This document shows positions 24,725 through 31,987 of a stretch of 40,200 nucleotides of DNA, one piece after another; positions within the stretch are counted from its first letter, which is position 1, and each line of letters starts with the position of its first letter. The translations under genes and the position numbers were made by a program. The notes under the pieces were generated by a model, which was not told where the DNA came from, searched no databases, and saw only the letters and a list, made by a program, of their open reading frames with translations. The DNA comes from Sphingobium terrigena (GTDB lineage Bacteria; Pseudomonadota; Alphaproteobacteria; Sphingomonadales; Sphingomonadaceae): positions 1 through 40,200 of the forward strand of contig NZ_QVRA01000031.1 in NCBI RefSeq assembly GCF_003591655.1. The letters run 5' to 3'.

Positions 24725-25687
24725 CTAAATCAACACCCGCTCCACCTCGTCCAGGGTCACGTCGTCGGGCCGCCGATCATAGAGCTGGGTGGTGCGGGTC
24801 GAACTATGGTTCGCCATCGTCGCGGCCGTCTCCAACGTGCCGCCGTTCTTCAAATAGGTGGTGATCCCGGTCGCGCGGAACGAATGGTTGCCGATCGCCG
24901 TGCCGATCTCGGCCGCCGCCGCGCGCCGACGCACCATCGCGAACGCATTGGCTTGGGGCAGGGGGGTATCGCTTAGTCGCTTAGTGCCGCGCGCGATCGT
25001 GCGGAACAACGGCCCCTTGGCCTGCCCGCGCAAGCCGCAGCCGTCGATATAGGCGGTCAGATAATCCTCAAGGTTGTGGTGACAGGGCATTTCATGGCGC
25101 TTGCCACCCTTTTCGTGCAGGCGAACCCATAGCCGCCGATTCTGCATGAACACGTCCTCGACACGCATGGAGAGCGCCGCGCCGATCCGCGCGAACGAAT
25201 AGACCATCAGCCCGATCAGCGCGCGGTCGCGCAATCCCGCTGGCGTCGTCATGTCGATCGTGTCGAGCAGCCGCCGCGCTTCTTCGGGGGCCAGCACCGG
25301 CGTCTTGCCGCGCCGCTGACTATGCGCCGGTCCGCGCACCGATGCGGCGGGGTTCACCGGCATGGCCTGGCCCATCACCAGCCAGTCGAACAGGCGGCGT
25401 ACGCCGGCGAGCTGCTGCTTGACGCTGGGCGCGCTCATCTCGCCCCCCAGCGCCTCGATCCACGCCCCGATGTGGAGCGGCTGCACGGCCCCAAGCGACG
25501 TCACCCCGCGCGCCGCTACCCAAGCCAGGAAGTCGCCGGCCGCGCGCGCATAGGCGCGGCGCGTATGCGCGTTGCGGATGGTGACGGCGAAGAACTCAAG
25601 GAAGCGCAGCCGCGTGGCATCATCGGCCGACGCGATCAGCGCCGGCAATGCCAGCGTAGGGGAGGGGAGGGGGGCGACCTGGTTCAT
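24725..25687 (-). CDS. Tyrosine recombinase/integrase
   Basis: A 320-residue phage-integrase-family recombinase with a SAM-like core-binding domain (about residues 30-110) and the catalytic domain. The active-site residues are recognisable: Arg in YSFARIGAAL, Lys in KGGKRHEM, HxxR in NHSFRATG, His in MANHSS and Tyr in TTQLYDRR. It would resolve plasmid multimers or integrate a cassette. A KRLSD-containing insert before the HSFR motif is encoded by two tandem CGCTTAGT repeats. Its ATG overlaps the stop of the preceding gene, making it the last gene of a five-gene overlapping operon. Confidence 0.9.
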   Translation of the reverse strand: MNQVAPLPSPTLALPALIASADDATRLRFLEFFAVTIRNAHTRRAYARAAGDFLAWVAARGVTSLGAVQPLHIGAWIEALGGEMSAPSVKQQLAGVRRLFDWLVMGQAMPVNPAASVRGPAHSQRRGKTPVLAPEEARRLLDTIDMTTPAGLRDRALIGLMVYSFARIGAALSMRVEDVFMQNRRLWVRLHEKGGKRHEMPCHHNLEDYLTAYIDGCGLRGQAKGPLFRTIARGTKRLSDTPLPQANAFAMVRRRAAAAEIGTAIGNHSFRATGITTYLKNGGTLETAATMANHSSTRTTQLYDRRPDDVTLDEVERVLI

Positions 25688-26061
25688 CGCGCGCTCTTCT
25701 CCCAGCGCGCCGGTTCAGGGCGCGGCTTCGCCATGTCCCGGCGCAGCTCGTCAAATACTTCGTCGATGGGACGACCTGGTTCCAGATCGGCACGGGCTGC
25801 GTCCAGCATCCGGCCGAGCAGCGCATCGCGCAGATCGCGATGCGGCTCAAGTTCGCGAAAATTCTGGACGATCGCGAACACCGCCTCGGATGGATCATGA
25901 AACAGGCCGCGCTCTATCCGCTCCAGCAGCCAGTCGGCCTGGTCGCCGGTAAGATACGCCTCGAAGCGCAAGCCGCCCGCGCGTGCCTGCTCGCGCAGCG
26001 CCCTGGCCTGGGCGCGCTCGGCATGATTGTCGGCAAAGCTGTCGTCATCGTCCTCGGTCAT
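25684..26061 (-). CDS. Protein of unknown function, 125 aa
   Basis: Not recognised with confidence. It has an acidic N-terminus, then GGLRFEAYLTGDQADWLLERIERGLFHDPSEAVFAIVQNF, a helical pattern reminiscent of ParD/RHH-type antitoxins (the DPSEAV turn before a helix), and a charged C-terminus ending PEPARWEKSAR. It overlaps both neighbours by 4 nt (ATGA), so it is translationally coupled to the bactofilin-like gene and to the recombinase. It could be an accessory factor or regulator for the recombinase; this is a guess from position. Confidence 0.6.
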   Translation of the reverse strand: MTEDDDDSFADNHAERAQARALREQARAGGLRFEAYLTGDQADWLLERIERGLFHDPSEAVFAIVQNFRELEPHRDLRDALLGRMLDAARADLEPGRPIDEVFDELRRDMAKPRPEPARWEKSAR

Positions 26062-26360
26062 GGCCGGCCCCGGACATGGGCGGCGGGATCGATCGTGATG
26101 GCATCGCGTGAGCCGTTAACGACGGCATCGGCGATCCCGAAGATCTCGACACGGCCGCCCTCGTTGTAGATGCGGCCCGCAACGGTGCCGTGGACGATCG
26201 CGCGCGCGCCGGTCTCGATCGTCAGGTTGCCCGCGATCGTATCGTGGAGAATGAAGCGGATGCCCCGATGCAGCGTCGCGTCACCCGCGACCATGCCATA
26301 AAGGTCGATGTCCTCCTTAATGGCGAAGGGGCCTTCGATCTTGTCATGCACCGCGCGCAT
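26058..26360 (-). CDS. Bactofilin-like small beta-helix protein
   Basis: A 100-residue protein with short repeated strands and turns in the style of bactofilins (polymer-forming cytoskeletal family): DLYGMVAGDATLH, TIAGNLTIETGARAIVHGTVAGRIYNEGGRVEIFGIAD. There is no signal peptide or membrane segment. It overlaps vapC by 1 nt and the next gene by 4 nt. Bactofilins are normally cell-shape or anchoring proteins; a role beside a toxin-antitoxin pair and a recombinase is not something I know of. The family call rests on the repeat pattern alone. Confidence 0.55.
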   Translation of the reverse strand: MRAVHDKIEGPFAIKEDIDLYGMVAGDATLHRGIRFILHDTIAGNLTIETGARAIVHGTVAGRIYNEGGRVEIFGIADAVVNGSRDAITIDPAAHVRGRP

Positions 26361-26749
26361 TATGCCGCCGCCTCTATGTCCGTCAGGGCAAAATCATTGC
26401 CCTTGAACAATAGCGGCTCGCCGGTCGCCTTGGCCAGCGCATAGGAAAAGCAATCGCCGAAGTTCAGCCCCGCCTTGTGCCGGCCTTTGCCGAAATCGAG
26501 AAACGCCTGTCGCGCCAGCTCGCCATGATCGAGCGTAACCGGTTCGATCGTGATGCCGGCGCGGCGAAAGAAGGCTTCGGCCTGGCGCATCCCTTCGGGA
26601 CCGAGCTGGCTTTCGATGACCATGGACAGTTCGACATAGCTGGCGACGCTGATGCGGCAGGCATCGGCATCATGGATGGCTTGCGCAAAGCGCGTCGCTT
26701 CGGGTTCGCGATACAGGATCGCGACCAGGGCCGACGTGTCGAGGATCAT
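26360..26749 (-). CDS. vapC: VapC toxin, PIN domain ribonuclease
   Basis: A 129-residue VapC: MILDTSALVAILYREPEA (first Asp), SVASYVELSMVIES (Glu), NFGDCFSYALAKATGEPLLFKGNDF (the third and fourth acidic positions and the conserved FKGNDF end). Its start overlaps the vapB stop. It looks intact and of normal length, and probably cleaves an RNA such as initiator tRNA; the target is not deducible. Confidence 0.92.
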   Translation of the reverse strand: MILDTSALVAILYREPEATRFAQAIHDADACRISVASYVELSMVIESQLGPEGMRQAEAFFRRAGITIEPVTLDHGELARQAFLDFGKGRHKAGLNFGDCFSYALAKATGEPLLFKGNDFALTDIEAAA

Positions 26750-26994
26750 GCCGGCAGGCCGCTTTCGTCGTAGAGTAGGTCCGCATGATCGGCGTAGGGG
26801 CGTTTCACATATGTGGCGGCGCGGTCGGCGATCGTTAGCAGTTCCGCGACGCTCGCCTTGCCCTTCTGACGCTCGATCGTGGCGAAACGCTCGCGCAGCG
26901 CCTCCGTCACCACGCGAGTCATGCTCTGGCCGGTCGCCTGGGCGATGGCCTGCGCAAGCCGGTGCGCTTCGGGATCTTTGACATTGAGGCTCAT
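26746..26994 (-). CDS. vapB: VapB antitoxin
   Basis: The start at 26994 (MSLNVKDPEAHRLAQAIAQATGQSMTRVVTEALRERF) follows AGAAAGG and gives 82 residues of the PSK-type RHH antitoxin. A longer frame from 27021 has no ribosome-binding site and an atypical N-terminus. The C-terminal tail (YADHADLLYDESGLPA) wraps the VapC active site in relatives. It is the first gene of the five-gene overlapping operon and presumably represses it. Confidence 0.9.
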   Translation of the reverse strand: MSLNVKDPEAHRLAQAIAQATGQSMTRVVTEALRERFATIERQKGKASVAELLTIADRAATYVKRPYADHADLLYDESGLPA

Positions 26995-27054
26995 GGTGCG
27001 CCTTTCTGGAAAATTGGCCACCTTTCTACCAGTCGGCGCGCCGAAGGGGAAGAG

Positions 27055-27082
27055 TATATGATAAAGGACATTATCACATATA
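27055..27082 (-). promoter_or_regulatory. Candidate VapB operator
   Basis: TATATGATAA (27055-27064) and TTATCACATATA (27071-27082) form an imperfect AT-rich palindrome about 60 bp upstream of vapB, in otherwise GC-rich DNA. This is the usual kind of site for autoregulation by a VapBC complex. Confidence 0.45.
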
Positions 27083-27125
27083 GAAGGTGGTGTGAATCTT
27101 TAGGAGTGTCGGCCTTATAAAGCTA

Positions 27126-27154
27126 TTGACATTACCTATTGATCAGTTGATCAA
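27126..27154 (+). promoter_or_regulatory. Promoter/operator candidate for right-hand catabolic operon
   Basis: A -35-like TTGACA at 27126-27131 is followed by a 16-bp site with arms TTGATCA (27139-27145) and TGATCAA (27148-27154) separated by 2 nt, which would cover the -10 region. A repressor dimer of TetR type would fit such a site. ATTGATCAG here recurs upstream of the dioxygenase operon at 8.67 kb. The 145 nt from here to the first gene show nothing else recognisable. Confidence 0.5.
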
Positions 27155-27299
27155 ATGAGCAGCAAGGTTAGTTTCAGAAGTGCACGGGCCATATGATCAC
27201 ATCGGCTCACGCGTGGCTCCCGAAATCTCCTGAAGCCGATTTGGGCAAGAGTGCTGAATGATCTAGCGCTTCAAAGCCTGAACATAGAGGGGAATGCAT

Positions 27300-28061
27300 A
27301 TGGTCGACGAACCCGTCGTGACTCGTGAGATCAAAGACAACCTAGCGATTATTGCGCTTGATCGCCCAGAGAAGCGCAACGCGCTGTCCAACGCGATCTT
27401 CGTGGGGCTGCAGGAAGCGTTCACCGATATTCCCGACAGCGTTGACGTTGTAATCATCACTGGCAAAGGCGATCATTTCTGTGCCGGGCTCGACCTAGCC
27501 GAGTATAAATTGAAGCCTGCCTATGAAGGTATGCTGTATTCGCGCTGGGGGCACAAGCTTTTCGACTCGATCCAGTACTGCGGTCGGCCGGTGATCGCGG
27601 CGATGCAGGGCGCCGTAATCGGTGGTGGCCTCGAACTCGCCTCTTGCGCACACATCCGCGTCGCTGACCGGACCACTTTCTACCAGCTTCCCGAGGGGCG
27701 GCGCGGGATTTTTCTGGGCGGCGGCGGCACGGTGCGGATCGCACGCCTGATCGGCGTCGGCAGGCTGACGGAAATGATGCTTACCGGACGGCGGATCGAC
27801 GTCGACAGGGGTGAGCAGCTTGGCCTTTCGCACTATGTCGTGGATCCGGGTAAGTCGATGGAAACCGCGCTTGAGATCGCCAAGAACGTTGCCGCCAACG
27901 CCAAAATATCCAACTACATGATGCTTAACGCGCTGAGCATGATCGAGGATATGCCGGCGCAGGCAGGGCTGTTCGCCGAAGCGGTCGCGTCAGCTCTTAC
28001 TCTGACTTCGCCTGATGCGCAGCAGGGCATCGACGCCTTCCTGACGCGCAACAAGAAATAG
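27300..28061 (+). CDS. Enoyl-CoA hydratase/isomerase (crotonase family)
   Basis: A 253-residue crotonase-superfamily protein. ALDRPEKRNALS is the signature strand, the oxyanion-hole residues lie in GDHFCAGLDLAEY and GAVIGGGLELASCAH, and the later EGRRGIFLGGGGT region carries the acidic position. The start at 27300 lies 7 nt after GAGGGG; the ATG at 27294 is too close to it. It is the first gene of the right-hand operon and would hydrate an enoyl-CoA produced by the acyl-CoA dehydrogenase encoded downstream, giving the hydroxyacyl-CoA that a thiolase-like aldolase or an SDR could then process. Confidence 0.88.
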   Translation: MVDEPVVTREIKDNLAIIALDRPEKRNALSNAIFVGLQEAFTDIPDSVDVVIITGKGDHFCAGLDLAEYKLKPAYEGMLYSRWGHKLFDSIQYCGRPVIAAMQGAVIGGGLELASCAHIRVADRTTFYQLPEGRRGIFLGGGGTVRIARLIGVGRLTEMMLTGRRIDVDRGEQLGLSHYVVDPGKSMETALEIAKNVAANAKISNYMMLNALSMIEDMPAQAGLFAEAVASALTLTSPDAQQGIDAFLTRNKK

Positions 28062-28138
28062 TTATGCTGCGCAGCGAACCGCAGGAAAAAGTCCGATGTG
28101 TTTAACGCGTTCAACAAACCCAAAAAGGAGACGCCGCC

Positions 28139-29311
28139 ATGGCGCTGCGTGACAATGCGATCGTCGCTTATGCCGAGGCCAAGCACGTTATGCGCAGCGG
28201 CCGAGACGTCTGGGATTACGCGGGTGAGATACTAGATGCGCTGCTCGAGCGTTCCGGGCTTGAGCGCGCCGAGATCGACGGGGTGATCTTTACACCGTCG
28301 GCGACCGGCGCAAAGACGCCGATGTGGTCCCAGTCCTGCCTCGACTATCTCGGTTTGGAGACCAGTTTCACTGATACCACTGATCTCGGCGGATGCTCCG
28401 CTACAGGCGGAGTCGCGCGCGCCGCAGCGGCGATCGATGCTGGCTATTGCGAGACGATCGTTCTGATCAACGCCGACACACCGAGCACGGAAGACAATCT
28501 CATCATGCGTTCGTTCCACCATGAATGGGCTGATCCCGAAGGCCTGCTTGGCCCGCCCGGGGCGTTCGGACTGCTGTCGCGCCGTTACGACCATCTCTAT
28601 GGGCTCGATTCCAGGGCGCTTGGCAAGATGGCCGTGGCGCAGCGCGAACATGCCGTGCTCAATCCCAATGCGGTAGAGAAACTGCGCCAGCCGATCACCG
28701 TAGAGGATTATCTCAATTCGCGGATGATCGCCGATCCTTTGCGCCTGCTCGACTGCGTGATGATGTGCGACGGCGGCAATGGCTTCGTGATGATGAGCAA
28801 GAAACGTGCGAAAGAAAAAGGTTATTCGCGCTTCGTCGTCCCGACGGGTTACGGCGAACGCACCAATTACAAGCTGTCGGAGAACGGCCTCGAGCCGACT
28901 GAATCCGGCCATCGGGTAGCGGGTGAGAAAGCGTTCAAGCAGGCGGGAATCGGCCCACGCGACGTAGGCTCGTTCCACCCCTATGACGATTTCCTGATAG
29001 CGATGATGATCCAGTTCGAGATGCTTGGCTTCTGCAAGCCTGGCCAGGGAGCTGCTTTCATTCACGAGACGGATCTGCGCTTTGATGGCGATTTGCCGCT
29101 TAACACCAGTGGTGGCCAAATCTCCGCGGGCCAGGCGGGACTCGCCGGCGGCGGTACCAACCTTGTCGAGGCGGTGCGTCAACTGTTCGGCGAAGGGGAC
29201 GCGCGGCAGGTGAAGAACATCGGCAACGCCCTCGTCACCGGCATCGGCTGGATCCCCTACGGACGCAATTGGGGGAGCAGTACCGCCCTCGTCCTGACTC
29301 CAGACGCGTGA
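28139..29311 (+). CDS. SCPx/Ltp-type thiolase-like protein (second copy)
   Basis: A 390-residue thiolase-superfamily protein, the same length as the IpfD-like paralogue. It has cysteine at residue 86 (TDLGGCSATGG), where the paralogue has glycine, and a late motif LNTSGGQISAGQAG lacking the histidine of classical thiolases. AAAAGGAG precedes the start. A DUF35 gene follows 8 nt later, so the two should form an aldolase/thiolase complex acting on a side-chain CoA ester. Whether it is thiolytic or retro-aldol cannot be decided from sequence. Confidence 0.85.
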   Translation: MALRDNAIVAYAEAKHVMRSGRDVWDYAGEILDALLERSGLERAEIDGVIFTPSATGAKTPMWSQSCLDYLGLETSFTDTTDLGGCSATGGVARAAAAIDAGYCETIVLINADTPSTEDNLIMRSFHHEWADPEGLLGPPGAFGLLSRRYDHLYGLDSRALGKMAVAQREHAVLNPNAVEKLRQPITVEDYLNSRMIADPLRLLDCVMMCDGGNGFVMMSKKRAKEKGYSRFVVPTGYGERTNYKLSENGLEPTESGHRVAGEKAFKQAGIGPRDVGSFHPYDDFLIAMMIQFEMLGFCKPGQGAAFIHETDLRFDGDLPLNTSGGQISAGQAGLAGGGTNLVEAVRQLFGEGDARQVKNIGNALVTGIGWIPYGRNWGSSTALVLTPDA

Positions 29312-29319
29312 GGCCCGAC

Positions 29320-29751
29320 ATGAGCAAGCCCGCCAACGACACGCTTTCGGTTCCGCGCGATCCGATCCGCCACGCCAATTTCAGCATTCCCTTCTGGGAG
29401 GGCACGCGCGATAAAAAGGTGATGGTGCAATACTGCCCGCGCGCGAACCAATATCAGTGGTTCCCGCGCCCCGTCAGCCTGTTCACTGCCCGCCGCGATC
29501 TGGAGTGGCGCGAAGTGTCAGGCCATGGCGAGATATTCAGCTATACGATCGCGAATGTCGGCAATGGCCCGTTTCGCGGTCATGAACCCTATCTGATCGC
29601 GCTCGTCCGGCTCGACGAAGGCGTCAACATCATGGCCAACGTCATCAAATGCAACCTCGACGAGATCTCGATCGGCATGGAGGTCGTGCCGTTCTGGGCG
29701 CCCCTTGCCGACGGCACAAATCTGCTCATGTTCCAGCCAGCCGGCGCCTAA
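29320..29751 (+). CDS. DUF35 OB-fold protein with degenerate zinc ribbon
   Basis: A 143-residue DUF35 protein, partner of the thiolase-like protein before it. The OB-fold part is normal (LEWREVSGHGEIFSYTI, HEPYLIALVRLDEGVNIMANV, GMEVVPFWA). The zinc ribbon is not: where the family has two CxxC pairs there is a single cysteine (YCPRANQYQWFPRPV), so zinc is probably not bound. Start codon 29320 is chosen over upstream in-frame sequence inside the thiolase gene. Confidence 0.8.
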   Translation: MSKPANDTLSVPRDPIRHANFSIPFWEGTRDKKVMVQYCPRANQYQWFPRPVSLFTARRDLEWREVSGHGEIFSYTIANVGNGPFRGHEPYLIALVRLDEGVNIMANVIKCNLDEISIGMEVVPFWAPLADGTNLLMFQPAGA

Positions 29752-29757
29752 AAGCCC

Positions 29758-31935
29758 ATGACAACGACATTTTTGAAAGAGGATAAAGTGGGAGAGAAGA
29801 ACAAGGCAACCGCAACGGTTGGTCAGGTGAAGCTGCACACTACGGGTATCGAGCAGATGATGCGGCCGCGCTCGGTCGCGATCATAGGTATGTCATCCAA
29901 ACCGGGTACGCCGAGCCATACTGTGCTCAAGAACCTGCTGAACAGCGAATTCAAGACGAATATCCATCTCGTCGGCCGTAGCGGCGGCGAAGTCGAAGGC
30001 ATTCCCTGCCTCACCAGCATCAACCAGCTTCCAGAGGGCGTCGATCTGGCGATCTTGATCACGCCCGCCGAAACGGTGCGTGAGACTGTCGAGGCCTGCA
30101 TCGCGCGCAACGTGAAGAGCGCGGTCTGCTTTTCGTCGGGCTTTGCGGAAACCGGAGAGCAGGGACGCAAGGAGCAGGAGGAGATTGGCCGCATCGCACG
30201 CGAAGGCGGCCTAGCGTTGGTCGGTCCCAATTGCGTCGGCTATTTCAATTATGTCGACGCTTTTTCCGTAATGCTGGTCCCCACCGAGCTTCAGCGGTCC
30301 GAGGACAGTAGCCGACCGGGTGTGGCTATCGTCTGCCAGAGCGGCGGCATAGGCCACCATATCGCCTACACTCTGCAGCAGCGCGGCGTGAACGTTTCCT
30401 ACATGGTCACCACCGGCAACGAGGCGCATCTTGGGATCGCTGACCTCGTCGGCTTCTTCCTTGCCGACGAGAGCACTGCCGCTGTCGTCTGCTATGCCGA
30501 GCAGATCCGCCGTCCGGAGGACATGCTTGCGGTCGCCAAGCTCGCGCGCGATCACGGCAAGAAGATACTTCTGCTTCACCCCGGCAAGAGCGCCAAGGCG
30601 CAAGCTGCGACCGCCTCTCACACCGGGGCGCTGACTGGTGACTATAAGGTGATGCGCACTTTGCTCGAAGACGCGGGCATTGTGATGGCCGATGCGCTCG
30701 AAGAACTGATCGATGTCTCACAGATCCTGACTCGCTATCCGCAGCACAACGGCGAAGGGCTCGGCATCGTCACAATGTCAGGCGCGCTGTGCGGCATCGC
30801 TCTGGATTACGCGGCCGAGATTGGCATCGATATCCCGCCGATGTCAAAGGAGACCGTTGACAGCCTCAAGGGCAAGCTACCCGATTTCACGCCGCCGCGT
30901 AATCCGTTCGACATGGGCACATTGCCAGCCTGGCAGCCCGATCTGCTGCGGGTTGGTGCCGAAGCGGTACTCGCTGATCCTGCGGTCGGCAGCGTGATGA
31001 TCTCGAACCCGTCGGTTGGTCTGCCGATCTCGTCTACGTTCGCGGCGATCGCGTCGACTCTCCCGGCGGACAAGCCGCTCATATATGTTATCCATAGCGA
31101 GGACTGCCCGATCCCTCAGGAAACGAGAGATATCCTCAAACAGAACCAGATGGTGCTGATGCGCTCGCCGGAACGCGCGATGCGCGCGCTTTCGGTTCTT
31201 ACCCGCCACGGACGCCAGCGGCGCGGTTGGAGCGAGCCTGTCACCCAGCAGCCCTTCACCGATCTGCCCACGCTGGGCAGCGGCACCCACCCCGAATGGC
31301 TGGGTAAGCAGGTCCTGGCCAAGATTGGGATCGCGGTGCCAGAAGGCGGGCTTGCCAAATCGGTCGATGAAGCGATCGCGATTGCCACGAGGATCGGCTT
31401 CCCGGTTGCTCTCAAGGCGCAGGCGGCCGCGCTCGCGCACAAGAGCGATGTGGGCGGGGTACTACTCAATATCGCGGACGAGGCAGCGCTCCGCAGCCAG
31501 TGGGCCACGCTCTATGCCAGTATAGAGCGTGCCAAGCCGGGCCTAGTGCTCGACGGCGCGCTCGTGGAGAAGATGGGGGAGCGCGGCGTCGAGCTCGTGG
31601 TCGGCGCACGCCGGGATCCGTCCTGGGGCCCAGTCCTTCTGGTCGGCATGGGCGGGGTCTGGATCGAGGCCTTGGGCGACGTCACGTTGCTTCCCGCGCT
31701 CGCTTCCGAGGCGCAAATTGTCGAGGCGCTCGGCAGCCTCAAAAGCGCGAAGTTGCTGCGCGGCTTCCGCGGCAGCCCGCCGATCGATGTGGCGGCGGTG
31801 GCGCGCGCTGCGGCGCAGGTCGGGCGGCTGATCGCTACCGATCCCGCGATCACCGAGATCGATGTCAATCCGCTGGTTGCCTACGGCGAGGGGAAGGGAG
31901 TTGTTGCACTCGACGCCCTCATCGTGACGCAATGA
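29758..31935 (+). CDS. Acyl-CoA synthetase, NDP-forming (acetate-CoA ligase family)
   Basis: A 725-residue protein with the fused domains of NDP-forming acyl-CoA synthetases: N-terminal CoA-binding Rossmann domain (PRSVAIIGMSSKPGTPSH), succinyl-CoA-ligase-like domains (IVCQSGGIGHHIAY; phosphohistidine region ASHTGALTGD), and a C-terminal ATP-grasp domain (FPVALKAQAAALAHKSDVGGV, ending EIDVNPLVAYGEG). It makes an acyl-CoA with ATP giving ADP and phosphate. Feruloyl-CoA synthetase FerA of Sphingobium SYK-6 is, from memory, of this type, so an aromatic acid is possible. ATG 29758 has a weak ribosome-binding site; GTG 29788 after AAAGAGG is an alternative. Confidence 0.87.
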   Translation: MTTTFLKEDKVGEKNKATATVGQVKLHTTGIEQMMRPRSVAIIGMSSKPGTPSHTVLKNLLNSEFKTNIHLVGRSGGEVEGIPCLTSINQLPEGVDLAILITPAETVRETVEACIARNVKSAVCFSSGFAETGEQGRKEQEEIGRIAREGGLALVGPNCVGYFNYVDAFSVMLVPTELQRSEDSSRPGVAIVCQSGGIGHHIAYTLQQRGVNVSYMVTTGNEAHLGIADLVGFFLADESTAAVVCYAEQIRRPEDMLAVAKLARDHGKKILLLHPGKSAKAQAATASHTGALTGDYKVMRTLLEDAGIVMADALEELIDVSQILTRYPQHNGEGLGIVTMSGALCGIALDYAAEIGIDIPPMSKETVDSLKGKLPDFTPPRNPFDMGTLPAWQPDLLRVGAEAVLADPAVGSVMISNPSVGLPISSTFAAIASTLPADKPLIYVIHSEDCPIPQETRDILKQNQMVLMRSPERAMRALSVLTRHGRQRRGWSEPVTQQPFTDLPTLGSGTHPEWLGKQVLAKIGIAVPEGGLAKSVDEAIAIATRIGFPVALKAQAAALAHKSDVGGVLLNIADEAALRSQWATLYASIERAKPGLVLDGALVEKMGERGVELVVGARRDPSWGPVLLVGMGGVWIEALGDVTLLPALASEAQIVEALGSLKSAKLLRGFRGSPPIDVAAVARAAAQVGRLIATDPAITEIDVNPLVAYGEGKGVVALDALIVTQ

Positions 31936-31987
31936 GATCGGCAGGCAAAACACCCGCTCGCACCAGAGCTGAGGAGGCGTACGTGTC

